Origin: Streptomyces violaceusniger Tu 4113
GTDB taxonomy: Bacteria > Actinomycetota > Actinomycetes > Streptomycetales > Streptomycetaceae
Direction: 5' to 3'
Length of the DNA: 64,000 nt
NCBI RefSeq assembly: GCF_000147815.2
Contig: NC_015957.1
Location: 1,612,001 to 1,676,000, forward strand
Made by a program: the position numbers and the translations under genes. Of this stretch, positions 25,264 to 34,009 are shown one piece after another; within the stretch, counting starts at the first letter, position 1; each line of letters begins with the position of its first letter. The notes under the pieces are model-generated. The model searched no databases. It was not told the DNA's origin and worked only from the letters and a program-made list of their open reading frames with translations.

Positions 25264-26703
25264 GTGGCTGCGGACACCACGCCGCCCGCATCCGGACGTA
25301 CGGAGCCGGACGGGACGAAGCCGAAGAAAGAAAGGATTCACTACCTCTACCTCGCCGTCATCGGCGCGGTGGCGCTCGGCATCCTCGTGGGCTTCGCGGC
25401 CCCCGATACGGCGGTGGAGCTCAAGCCCATCGGCGAAGGCTTCGTCAACCTGATCAAGATGCTGATCTCGCCGATCATCTTCTGCACGATCGTGCTCGGG
25501 GTCGGATCGGTGCGCAAGGCCGCCAAGGTCGGCGCGGTCGGTGGTCTCGCGCTCGGCTACTTCATGCTGATGTCGACCGTGGCCCTCGCCATCGGCCTGG
25601 TCGTCGGCAACTTCCTGGAGCCGGGCAGCGGCCTGCACATGAGCCATGACGCGGCCCAGGCCGGGCAGAGCCAGGCCGAGGGCGCCTCCGAGTCGACGGC
25701 GGACTTCCTGCTCGGGATCATCCCGAAGACGCTGGTCTCCGCCTTCACCGAGGGCGAGGTGCTGCAGACCCTGTTCGTGGCCCTCCTCGCGGGCTTCGCC
25801 CTGCAGGCGCTGGGCAAGGCGGGCGAGCCGGTGCTGCGCGGCATAGGCCACATACAGCAGCTCGTCTTCAAGCTGCTGTCGATGGTCATGTGGGCCGCTC
25901 CGGTGGGCGCCTTCGGCGCGATGGCCGCCGTGGTCGGCGAGACCGGTCTGGACGCGCTCAAGGCGCTCGCGGTCATCATGATCGGCTTCTATGTGACCTG
26001 CGCACTGTTCGTGTTCCTCGTCCTCGGGACGATCCTGCGGCTGGTCGCGGGCGTGAACATCTTCCTGCTGCTGAAGTACCTGGCGCGGGAGTTCCTGCTG
26101 ATCCTGTCGACGTCGTCCTCCGAGTCGGCGCTGCCGCTGCTCATCGCGAAGATGGAGCACGCGGGCGTCAGCAAGCCGGTGGCCGGTATCACGGTCCCCA
26201 CCGGCTACTCCTTCAACCTGGACGGCACCGCCATCTACCTGACGATGGCCTCGCTGTTCATCGCCCAGGCCATGGGCGACCCGCTCTCCATAGGCCAGCA
26301 GATATCCCTCCTCGTCTTCATGATCGTCGCGTCGAAGGGCGCCGCCGGTGTGACCGGCGCGGGCATGGCGACGCTGGCGGGCGGTCTGCAGTCGCACCGG
26401 CCCGAACTGGTCGACGGCGTCGGCCTCATCGTCGGCATCGACCGCTTCATGAGCGAGGCCCGCGCCCTCACCAACTTCGCGGGCAACGCGGTGGCGACCG
26501 TCCTGGTCGGCACCTGGACCAAGGAGATCGACAAGGAGCGGATGAACGAAGTCCTGGGCGGACGGCTGCCGTTCGACGCCGAGGGCTTCGCGCGCCACGG
26601 CGGCGGCCACGGCCCGGCCGCCGACGACTCCGACGGGGCCGAGGGCAAGTCCCTCCCCGAGCGGCGTGACGGTGACACGGCGAAGGAGCACGTGCCCGCC
26701 TGA
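25264..26703 (+). CDS. dctA: C4-dicarboxylate:cation symporter (DctA/GltP family)
   Basis: A 479-residue sodium- or proton-coupled dicarboxylate transporter from GTG 25264, with AGGAGG at 25251-25256. Glutamate/dicarboxylate symporter motifs are present: the serine-rich reentrant loop STSSSESALPLLIAKM, the unwound helix GYSFNLDGTAIYLTMA and the second reentrant loop KGAAGVTGAGMATLAG. The cytoplasmic tail is acidic. It is divergent from the CitA/DcuS-type kinase across 157 bp, which matches the standard arrangement for succinate, fumarate or malate uptake. A strong terminator follows. Confidence 0.93.
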   Translation: MAADTTPPASGRTEPDGTKPKKERIHYLYLAVIGAVALGILVGFAAPDTAVELKPIGEGFVNLIKMLISPIIFCTIVLGVGSVRKAAKVGAVGGLALGYFMLMSTVALAIGLVVGNFLEPGSGLHMSHDAAQAGQSQAEGASESTADFLLGIIPKTLVSAFTEGEVLQTLFVALLAGFALQALGKAGEPVLRGIGHIQQLVFKLLSMVMWAAPVGAFGAMAAVVGETGLDALKALAVIMIGFYVTCALFVFLVLGTILRLVAGVNIFLLLKYLAREFLLILSTSSSESALPLLIAKMEHAGVSKPVAGITVPTGYSFNLDGTAIYLTMASLFIAQAMGDPLSIGQQISLLVFMIVASKGAAGVTGAGMATLAGGLQSHRPELVDGVGLIVGIDRFMSEARALTNFAGNAVATVLVGTWTKEIDKERMNEVLGGRLPFDAEGFARHGGGHGPAADDSDGAEGKSLPERRDGDTAKEHVPA

Positions 26704-26716
26704 CACCTTGCGCGCG

Positions 26717-26754
26717 CCGCGGCCCTGCCCTCCTGAATCGGGGCAGGGCCGCGG
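26717..26754 (+). terminator. Strong terminator after dctA
   Basis: A perfect 14-bp stem, CCGCGGCCCTGCCC / GGGCAGGGCCGCGG, with a 10-base loop starts 14 bases after the stop and is followed by GCGTTT. Confidence 0.85.
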
Positions 26755-26836
26755 GCGTTTCACGGGCACATGACGCAGGGCGTCACAGACGCGGCGGGGC
26801 TTCTCGCGCGCGACGCGTGGCGTCCGGTGCGCGTCG

Positions 26837-26910
26837 CGCACGGCGCACGACGCACGGCGCACGACGCACGGCGCACGGCGCACGGCGCACGGCGCACGGC
26901 GCACGGCGCA
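26837..26910. repeat. Heptamer tandem repeat, ten copies of CGCACGG/A
   Basis: Ten copies of a 7-bp unit CGCACGG (or CGCACGA in the second and fourth) run from 26837 to 26906, plus a partial copy to 26910. They lie between dctA and the next gene on the other strand, in a 324-bp gap that otherwise shows only hairpins. No known function. Confidence 0.85.
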
Positions 26911-26938
26911 AACGTCTCGCACACGGCGAATGGCGCCC

Positions 26939-26965
26939 CGCGTCTTCCCCCCGTTGGAAGACGCG
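26939..26965 (-). terminator. Hairpin after the small gene
   Basis: A perfect 10-bp stem, CGCGTCTTCC / GGAAGACGCG, with a seven-base loop, 63 bases past the stop at 27028. Outer bases GTCTCGC and GCGAGAC could extend it. Confidence 0.5.
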
Positions 26966-27027
26966 AGACGCCGCCATTGGCTACGCCGCCACTGCCCTTT
27001 GGCGGCCCTTTCGGCGCCGAAGGCGCC

Positions 27028-27222
27028 TCAGCGCTCGCCGTCCGGCGCGCGGCGTAGCTGTTCCGGGAGGGCCGTCCATTCGGGGCCCTCGTGCAGGGGT
27101 TTGACCCAGGCGATGTTGCCGCCGGTGTCGACGTAGGCGACGCGGCCCATGGCCTCGCGTTCGAGGTCGTAGACGAGCTCGCCGATCCGAGGTGTGCTTC
27201 GTGTTCCTCCAGCCGTGGTCAT
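27028..27222 (-). CDS. Small conserved hypothetical protein
   Basis: A 64-residue protein from ATG 27222, with AGGAGG at 27229-27234, six bases upstream. It reads as a small beta-rich soluble domain: MTTAGGTRSTPRIGELVYD, then MGRVAYVDTGGNIAWVKPL and a PEW motif. I do not recognise a named family, but the GELVYDxxxxxxGRV pattern recurs in small actinomycete proteins. It is alone between dctA and the AfsR-like gene. No function is offered. Confidence 0.7.
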   Translation of the reverse strand: MTTAGGTRSTPRIGELVYDLEREAMGRVAYVDTGGNIAWVKPLHEGPEWTALPEQLRRAPDGER

Positions 27223-27471
27223 GAGCCGCCTCCTCGGCACCTCACTGCCATGCCGTCCCCCGTTCATTGGTGGATGAGGGCCCCGGACCGGACACTTCCG
27301 GTTCGGTCGCCGCCGCCGCGGTGACCGTGTGGGCTTTGGTGCCCATGGGGCCCTCGATGACCGTAGGGTGCTACGAGCCGCTGATATCCCGCTGATGCCT
27401 CGCTGACCCGAACCCGTGGGTAGGCTTCCACATGGTCACAGTGAAATCTCTGGTACCAACGGGGGCAGTGT

Positions 27472-30400
27472 GTGGATGGGACCGAGTTTCGCCTGTTGGG
27501 ACCGGTCGGAATATGGCAGGGCGAGCGTCTCCTGGGGCCGACCGCCGCGCAGCAGCGGTCCGTTCTGGCGATGCTGCTGATGGCCACCGGCCGCATGGTG
27601 TCCGTCGACAGGCTGGTGTTGGCAGTATGGGGCGAGGACCCGCCAGGGTCCGCGCGAAACGCCGTACAGGTGCAGATTTCCAAGCTGCGGCGGATCTTTT
27701 CCGCCTTGCCCGGGACCGAGTTGACGACATCGGCGAAGGGCTATTCCCTGACCGTCGCGCGTGAGCAGGTCGATCTGCACCGGTTCCGCGATCTGGTGCG
27801 GGCCGCGCGGGAGGCACCCAAGGACAGCGGGGCCGGCGGGGCTGCCGGGGCCAGCGGATCGGCCACCGGAGCCGCCGGATCGGCCACCGGGGCTGCCGGG
27901 TTCGCCGAGGGTGCGGCAGACCGCGCCGGGGAACTGCTACGCGCCGCGCTGCAGTTGTGGCGCGGGCCCGCGCTGGCGGATGTCGCGGGCGGCTGGCTCC
28001 CCGACACCCTGGGCGCCGGGCTGGAGGAGGAGCGGCGTACGGCGGTCGAGGAGCTCGCCGCGATCGATCTGCGCTCCGGACGGCACCACGAGGCCGCCAC
28101 GGAGCTGTCCGCCCTGGTGGCCGAACACCCTTTGCGGGAGCGCTCGGTGGCGCTGCTGATGGAGGCGCTACGGCGCGGCGGCAGGCGGGCCGACGCCCTC
28201 GCGCTGTTCCGCTCCACCCGCCGGAGGTACGTGGAGGAGCTGGGCATCGAACCCGGCGACGAGCTGCAGCGCCTCCACCGGGAGGCACTTGAGGACAGCC
28301 GGGACAGCCGGGACAGCCGGGACAGCCGGGACAGCCGGGACAGCCGGGACAGCCGGGACAGCCGGGACAGCCGGGACAGCCGGGACAGCCGGGATGGCCG
28401 TGACGGCCGGTCCGGGGAGGCGTCGGGGCCGCCCGGACCGTACGGGAGCGCTCCCGCGGCGGCGGCGCCGTCCGACGCGAGGCCCGCCCCGGCCCCCGCC
28501 GTGGAAGGCGTCCCGGCCGCCGACGAGGCGCCCGAGCCCGGCACCGGGGCCGGCACCGAGCCCGGCACCGAGCCCGGCACCGAGCCCGGCACCGGGGCCG
28601 GCACCGGGGCTGGCGACGAGCCCGCCGCCGCACCCGCCACCGCCGCCGGTTCGCCCACCGCCAGTCCGCCCGTCACCACCCCCGAACCAATCTCCGTAAC
28701 CACCGCCGTACCGCAGCAACTCCCCTCCGACGTCGCCCACTTCACTGGCCGTGAGCCCGAACTGGACGGGCTGGACGCCCTGCTGCGCGCGGGTTCCGGC
28801 GAGGGCGGCGGACGGGCGCCCACGGCCGCGATGATCACCGTGATCGCGGGCAGCGGCGGGCTCGGCAAGACGACCCTCGCGGTGCACTGGGCCCACCGCG
28901 TCCGCGACCGGTTCCCCGACGGTCAGCTCTATCTGAACCTGCGCGGTTTCGGCCCCACCGACTCGGCCATGACCGTCGCCGAGGCCGTACGGAGCCTCTT
29001 GGACGCCTTCCAGGTGCCGGCCCACCGGATCCCCGCGACCGTCGAGGCGCAGACCGCCCTGTACCGGAGCCTGGTGGCCGACCGCCGGATGCTGATCCTG
29101 CTCGACAACGCCCGGGACGCCGAGCAGGTGCGGCCCCTGCTGCCCGGTTCCCCCGGCTGTCTGGTGGTGCTGACCAGCCGTAACGAGCTCACCAGCCTGG
29201 TCGTCGCCGAGCAGGCCCAGCCGCTGCCGCTGGATCTGCTCGACCGCGCCGAAGCGCGCGATCTGCTGATCAGCCGGGTGGGCGCCGAGCGGGTGGCCGC
29301 CGAACCCGATGCCGTGGCCGAGGTGATCACGGTGTGCGCCGGGCTGCCGCTCGCGCTCGCCATCGTGGCCGCCCGCGCCGCCGCCCACCCCCGCTTCGGC
29401 CTGGAGGCGCTGGCCGCGGAGCTGCGCGACGCCCGCGGCAGCCTCGACGCGTTCGAGGGCGGGGACGCCACCACCGATGTCCGGGCCGTCTTCTCCTGGT
29501 CGTACCACACCCTGGGCCCCGACGCCGCTCGGCTGTTCCGGCTGCTGGGCGTCCACCCGGGCCCCGACATCGCGGCCCCGGCCGCCGCCAGCCTGGTGGG
29601 GGTCCCGGTCCCGCAGGCCCGCCGGCTGCTGATCCAGCTCACCCGGGCGCATCTGATCACCGAGCGCGCCCCCGGCCAGTACGACTTCCACGATCTGCTG
29701 CGCGCCTACGCCGTGGAGCTCACCCGGGCGTACGACGGGCAGGACGAGCGCCACACCGCGCTGCACCGGCTGCTCGACCACTATCTGCACACCGCCGTGG
29801 CCGCCGGGGCGGCCTTCACCCCGCACCGGGAGCCGATCGCGGTCGAGCCGGTCCGGCCCGGGGTCAGCGTCGGGGAGTTCACGGGGCACGCACAGGCGCT
29901 GCTCTGGTTCGGCCTCACCTATCCGGCGCTGATCGCGGCGCTGCAGCAGGCCGCCGAGACCGGATTCGAGACCCACGCCTGGCAACTGGCCTGGTCGCTG
30001 ATGGAGTTCCTGGACCAGCGCGGCCACTGGCACGATCAGCGCATCGTCCACCGGACCGCCCTGGGCTCGGCCCACCGCATCCGCGATCTCACCGGACAGG
30101 CCCACGCCTGCTACGGCCTGGGCCTCGCCGATCTGCGGATGGGCCGCTACGACCGGGCCCGCGGCCATCTGGTGCGCGCCCTGAACCTGCACCGCGAGAC
30201 CGGCAACGCCGTCGGCCAGGCCCTGGCCCATGGCGCGCTCAACTTCGCCTGCGAGCGGGAGGGCCGCCACGACGAGGGGCTGCACCACGCGCTGCGCGCC
30301 CTGAAGCTGCACCGGGCGGCGGGCCGGCGCAGCGGCGAGGCGTACGCCATGAACAACGTCGGCTGGGCCTACGCCATGCTGGGCGACTTCCAGCAGACCC

Positions 30401-30744
30401 TAGTCCACTGCGAGAAGGCGCTGAACATGATGCGGGAGGCGGGGGACCGGCGCGGGGAGTCCGCGGCCTGGGACAGCCTCGGCTACGCGTATCAGCACAT
30501 CGGCGACCACCAGCAGGCCATCACCTGCTACCGGCACGCCGTGGAGCTGCGGCACGGCCGGGGCGAGCGGGTCCGGGAGGCCGAGTCCCTGCACCGGCTC
30601 GGCAGCGCCCAGCTCGCCGCCGGGGACCGGGCCGGGGCCCGCCACAGTTGGCAGCGGGCCCTGACCCGCTTCGACGCCCTCGGCCACCCCGACGCCCAGC
30701 GGCTCCGGGACGGGCTCACCCGGCTGGGCGGGCCAGACGGCTGA
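27472..30744 (+). CDS. AfsR-like regulator: SARP DNA-binding, BTAD, NB-ARC and TPR domains
   Basis: A 1090-residue transcriptional activator of the AfsR type. Start is GTG 27472; no strong ribosome binding site. Order: winged helix (about 5-95, with RLLGPVGIWQGERLLGP), BTAD domain (about 110-275), a low-complexity linker with DSR and PGTE repeats (275-420), NB-ARC ATPase (Walker A GSGGLGKTTLAVH near 465) and C-terminal TPR repeats (about 870-1075, e.g. GQAHACYGLGLADLRMGRYD). Such proteins integrate signals to switch on secondary metabolism or development. It borders the GlgE cluster but there is no visible biosynthetic gene cluster next to it. Confidence 0.92.
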   Translation: MDGTEFRLLGPVGIWQGERLLGPTAAQQRSVLAMLLMATGRMVSVDRLVLAVWGEDPPGSARNAVQVQISKLRRIFSALPGTELTTSAKGYSLTVAREQVDLHRFRDLVRAAREAPKDSGAGGAAGASGSATGAAGSATGAAGFAEGAADRAGELLRAALQLWRGPALADVAGGWLPDTLGAGLEEERRTAVEELAAIDLRSGRHHEAATELSALVAEHPLRERSVALLMEALRRGGRRADALALFRSTRRRYVEELGIEPGDELQRLHREALEDSRDSRDSRDSRDSRDSRDSRDSRDSRDSRDSRDGRDGRSGEASGPPGPYGSAPAAAAPSDARPAPAPAVEGVPAADEAPEPGTGAGTEPGTEPGTEPGTGAGTGAGDEPAAAPATAAGSPTASPPVTTPEPISVTTAVPQQLPSDVAHFTGREPELDGLDALLRAGSGEGGGRAPTAAMITVIAGSGGLGKTTLAVHWAHRVRDRFPDGQLYLNLRGFGPTDSAMTVAEAVRSLLDAFQVPAHRIPATVEAQTALYRSLVADRRMLILLDNARDAEQVRPLLPGSPGCLVVLTSRNELTSLVVAEQAQPLPLDLLDRAEARDLLISRVGAERVAAEPDAVAEVITVCAGLPLALAIVAARAAAHPRFGLEALAAELRDARGSLDAFEGGDATTDVRAVFSWSYHTLGPDAARLFRLLGVHPGPDIAAPAAASLVGVPVPQARRLLIQLTRAHLITERAPGQYDFHDLLRAYAVELTRAYDGQDERHTALHRLLDHYLHTAVAAGAAFTPHREPIAVEPVRPGVSVGEFTGHAQALLWFGLTYPALIAALQQAAETGFETHAWQLAWSLMEFLDQRGHWHDQRIVHRTALGSAHRIRDLTGQAHACYGLGLADLRMGRYDRARGHLVRALNLHRETGNAVGQALAHGALNFACEREGRHDEGLHHALRALKLHRAAGRRSGEAYAMNNVGWAYAMLGDFQQTLVHCEKALNMMREAGDRRGESAAWDSLGYAYQHIGDHQQAITCYRHAVELRHGRGERVREAESLHRLGSAQLAAGDRAGARHSWQRALTRFDALGHPDAQRLRDGLTRLGGPDG
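28294..28392 (+). repeat. 11 x 9 bp in-frame repeat (DSR) in the AfsR-like gene
   Basis: Eleven exact copies of GACAGCCGG encode (Asp-Ser-Arg)11 in the linker, followed by two diverged copies (DGR DGR). A second in-frame array with 12-bp GAGCCCGGCACC units, reading PGTE, runs from about 28534 to 28611. Copy number is likely to vary between strains by slippage without breaking the frame. Confidence 0.95.
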
Positions 30745-30780
30745 CGGGACATGGGGATCGGGCGGGACATGGGGATCGGG
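30745..30780. repeat. 18-bp perfect tandem duplication
   Basis: CGGGACATGGGGATCGGG occurs at 30745-30762 and again at 30763-30780, in the 61-bp gap between the convergent AfsR-like and glgB genes. Confidence 0.8.
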
Positions 30781-30805
30781 CGGGGCGGCTCGGGCGGCCT
30801 GCGGC

Positions 30806-33800
30806 TCAGGCGGGCCGCAGCCAGATCGTGGCCAGCGGCGGCAGCACCGGCAGGATGGAGGCCGGACGCCCGTGCCACCCCGTGGGCTCGGCCTTCAGCG
30901 GCTCGGCGTTGGCCACACCGCTGCCGCCGTACCGCCCGTCATCGGTGTTCAGCACCTCGCGCCACACGGGCACCGCCTCCGGTGTCCCGATGCGGTACTC
31001 CTGGCGGACCACCGGGGAGAAGTTGCTGATGGCCAGCAGCGGGGAGCCGTCGCCGTCGAAGCGGAGGAAGGCGAAGACATTGTCCTCGCGGGCGTCGCCC
31101 TCGATCCAGGAGAAGCCCTCGGGGTCGGTGTCCCGCTGCCACAGCGCGGGCGTGGCCGCGTACACGTGGTTCAGGTCGCGGACCAGATCGCGGACGCCCC
31201 GGTGGTCGGGCTCCGCGGAGTACGACGGATCCAGCAGCCACCAGTCGGGCCCATGCGCCTCCGACCACTCGGCGCCCTGGGCGAACTCCTGCCCCATGAA
31301 CAGCAGTTGCTTGCCCGGATGGGCCCACATGAAGCCGAGGTACGCGCGGTGGTCGGCGCGCTGCTGCCACCAGTCGCCGGGCATCTTGGACACCAGGGCC
31401 CGTTTGCCGTGCACCACCTCGTCGTGCGAGATCGGCAGCACATAGTTCTCGCTGTACGCGTACACCATCGAGAACGTCATCTCATGGTGGTGGTAGGCGC
31501 GGTGCACCGGCTCATGCGCGAGATACGCCAGCGAGTCGTGCATCCACCCCATGTTCCACTTCAGCCCGAAGCCGAGCCCGCCGAAGCCGCTGGGGCCCAC
31601 ATGGTGGGTGGCGCGGGTGACCCCGTCCCACGCGGTCGACTCCTCGGCGATGGTGATCACACCCGGGCAGCGGCGGTAGACGGTCGCGTTCATCTCCTGC
31701 AGGAAGGCGACCGCGTCCAGGTTCTCCCGGCCGCCCTGCGCGTTGGGCGTCCACTGGCCGGGCTCGCGGGAGTAGTCGAGGTAGAGCATGGAGGCGACGG
31801 CGTCCACCCGCAGACCGTCGATATGGAACTCCTCGCACCAGTAGACGGCGTTCGCCACCAGGAAGTTGCGGACCTCCGTGCGCCCGTAGTCGAACTCCAG
31901 CGTGCCCCAGTCGGGATGCGCCGCCCGCAGCGGATCGGCGGGCTCGTACAGCGGACGGCCGTCGAACTCTGCCAGCGCCCAGGCGTCTTTCGGGAAATGC
32001 GCGGGCACCCAGTCCACCAGCACCCCGATGCCCGCCTGGTGCAGCGCGTCCACCAGGTGCTTGAAGTCGTCGGGGGTGCCCAGCCGGGCCGTGGGCGCGT
32101 AGAAACCGGTGACCTGATAGCCCCAGGAGCCGCCGAAGGGGTGCTCGGCCACCGGCATCAGCTCGACATGGGTGAAGCCGAGGTCCTTGACGTACGCCGG
32201 GAGCTGCTGCGCGAGCTGCCGGTACGTCAGCCCCGGCCGCCAGGACGGCAGATGCACCTCGTAGACGGAGAACGGCAGCTCATGAACGCGCCCGCCCTCC
32301 CGGCGCGCCAGCCACGCCTCGTCCCCCCAGCGGTGGTGCGAGGCATGGACGACGGAGGCGGTGGCGGGCGGGCACTCGGTGCGCCGCGCCATCGGGTCGG
32401 CGCGCAGGGAGCGGCCGCCGTCGGGCCGGGCGATCTCGAACTTGTACAGCGCGCCCTCGCCCACACCGGGCAGGAACAGCTCCCACACGCCGCTGCCGCC
32501 GAGCGAGCGCATCGGCAGCGCGGTGCCGTCCCAGTAGGTGAAGTCGCCGGTCAGCCGCACCCCGAGGGCATTGGGCGCCCATACGGTGAAGCGGGTGCCG
32601 GACACGCCCTGGTGGGTCATCGGATGCGCACCGAGCGCCCGCCACAGCTCCTCGTGGCGGCCCTCACCGATGAGGTGCAGATCGAGTTCGCCGAGGGTGG
32701 GCAGGAAGCGGTACGGGTCGTGCAGCTCCAGCTCGGCGTCCTCGTACGTCACCAGCAGCCGGTAGTCCGGGATCTCCCGCAGCGGCAGCACCCCGGAGAA
32801 CAGCCCGTCCCCCTCGGCCCGCAGCCGGGCGCGCAGCCCGGCGGCGGCGACGGTCACCGAGCGAGCGTACGGGCGCAGGCAGCGGAAGAGCACACCGCCG
32901 CGCACGGGGTGGGCGCCGAGCAGGTCATGCGGTGCGTGATGTGCCCCGGACAGCAGCCGCCGCCGCTCCTCGTCCCCGAGCGCGGGCGCGGGCCGCACAC
33001 CGTGCTCATTGTACGCCACGTCGGCCTGCCCGCCGCCCCCGGCCACGGGCCGCCCGGCGACACGCGACGGCTCGGCCGCGCCGTCGGTCTCGTCGCGCCG
33101 CGCCTGGTCCGCCCGCGGCGCGCGGGGCACGGGCTCGGCGCCGTAGGACACGCGCGCCTCGCGTCCGGGGTGGCTGCTGTCGGTGAGTGGCGCCTCCGGG
33201 GCGGCCGAGCCGAGGGATTCCCGGTCGGGCGCGGGGTTGATGCCCGCCGACTCGGCGGACACGGGGTCCTCGCGGGAGGCCGGGGCCCGGTCCGGGGCCT
33301 CCTCGGGGCCGGGGCGCCGGTCGGGGCGTGGCTGCCCGGCGGCCGAGGTCGCCTCCCGGGGCCCGGCCGCCGAGGTCGCGTCCCCGGGGCCCGGCCGGTG
33401 TGGCCGTTTCCCGGGGCCCGGCTGCCGGGGCGGTCTCCCGTGCGGGGCGGGGTGCGTCTCGGAGGCGTCGGGGCGGGGGGAGGTGGTTGGTGCCGGGCGG
33501 CTCGGGCTCCGGTCCGGCTCCGGCTTGTGGGGTGCCGGGGTCTCGGGGGCCGGGTGCGTGGTGGCCTTCCGTGCGGGGGCGGGGTGCGTCTCGGAGGCAT
33601 CCGGGCCGGGGGAGGTGGTTGGCGCCGGGCGCTCCGCGCTCCCGCGCGGCTCCGGTTCGTGGCGTGCCGGGGTCTCGGGGGCCGGGTGCGCGGCGTGTTG
33701 CTCGGGCTGCGGACGGGGGCCGGTGTGGCCGGGGAGGAACGTCGAGGGGACTCCCGGGACCGCCGGACCGGTTGTGGCGCCGGTGGCTGCGGGTGGGTGG

Positions 33801-33850
33801 CCCGGTCCCTCGTCGGACGGGTGCTGGCCGGACGGCGGTCGTGCGGTCAC
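30806..33850 (-). CDS. glgB: 1,4-alpha-glucan branching enzyme with long disordered N-terminus
   Basis: GlgB makes alpha-1,6 branches in glycogen. GTG 33850 is chosen as start: GGGAGGA at 33858-33864 lies seven bases upstream. An ATG at 34006 has no ribosome binding site. That gives about 1014 residues, against about 730-780 for usual GlgB. Roughly the first 280 are disordered and Pro-rich, with two imperfect 40-residue repeats built on PAPETPAxHxPEP and [18 protein letters not shown]. Then come the CBM48-like domains, the GH13 barrel ([11 protein letters not shown] nucleophile region, IAEEST acid) and [11 protein letters not shown]. It is the last gene of the glgE-treS-mak-glgB run, following mak. 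Confidence 0.93.
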   Translation of the reverse strand: MTARPPSGQHPSDEGPGHPPAATGATTGPAVPGVPSTFLPGHTGPRPQPEQHAAHPAPETPARHEPEPRGSAERPAPTTSPGPDASETHPAPARKATTHPAPETPAPHKPEPDRSPSRPAPTTSPRPDASETHPAPHGRPPRQPGPGKRPHRPGPGDATSAAGPREATSAAGQPRPDRRPGPEEAPDRAPASREDPVSAESAGINPAPDRESLGSAAPEAPLTDSSHPGREARVSYGAEPVPRAPRADQARRDETDGAAEPSRVAGRPVAGGGGQADVAYNEHGVRPAPALGDEERRRLLSGAHHAPHDLLGAHPVRGGVLFRCLRPYARSVTVAAAGLRARLRAEGDGLFSGVLPLREIPDYRLLVTYEDAELELHDPYRFLPTLGELDLHLIGEGRHEELWRALGAHPMTHQGVSGTRFTVWAPNALGVRLTGDFTYWDGTALPMRSLGGSGVWELFLPGVGEGALYKFEIARPDGGRSLRADPMARRTECPPATASVVHASHHRWGDEAWLARREGGRVHELPFSVYEVHLPSWRPGLTYRQLAQQLPAYVKDLGFTHVELMPVAEHPFGGSWGYQVTGFYAPTARLGTPDDFKHLVDALHQAGIGVLVDWVPAHFPKDAWALAEFDGRPLYEPADPLRAAHPDWGTLEFDYGRTEVRNFLVANAVYWCEEFHIDGLRVDAVASMLYLDYSREPGQWTPNAQGGRENLDAVAFLQEMNATVYRRCPGVITIAEESTAWDGVTRATHHVGPSGFGGLGFGLKWNMGWMHDSLAYLAHEPVHRAYHHHEMTFSMVYAYSENYVLPISHDEVVHGKRALVSKMPGDWWQQRADHRAYLGFMWAHPGKQLLFMGQEFAQGAEWSEAHGPDWWLLDPSYSAEPDHRGVRDLVRDLNHVYAATPALWQRDTDPEGFSWIEGDAREDNVFAFLRFDGDGSPLLAISNFSPVVRQEYRIGTPEAVPVWREVLNTDDGRYGGSGVANAEPLKAEPTGWHGRPASILPVLPPLATIWLRPA

Positions 33851-34009
33851 GGGGTGGTCCTCCCGGAGGTGTCGGGCGTCGGACGGTCGGAAGCGGGGGA
33901 ACGGACGGGGACCGTGAGGCGGCGGTCCGTGGGAGCCGGAGCCCGGGGCCGGGCCAGGGCCGATGCCCGGGGCCGGGGCCGGGGGCGGTGTCGCTCGTGG
34001 CCCCATGGG

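Noticed and set aside
22947..25649. Very long plus-strand open frame opposite the kinase
   Set aside because: It is opposite a gene with clear kinase domains; long shadow frames are normal in GC-rich DNA. Similar long frames opposite glgB, the M4 genes and the GT gene were set aside for the same reason.
26837..26910. Heptamer repeat as an origin or iteron array
   Set aside because: No DnaA boxes or replication gene nearby; a simple sequence repeat is enough to explain it.
28294..28392. Possible CRISPR array
   Set aside because: The units are 9 bp, contiguous without spacers, and in frame within a coding sequence.
27472..30744. A biosynthetic gene cluster controlled by the AfsR-like gene
   Set aside because: No polyketide, peptide synthetase or other pathway genes flank it; neighbours are glycogen genes and a small unknown gene.
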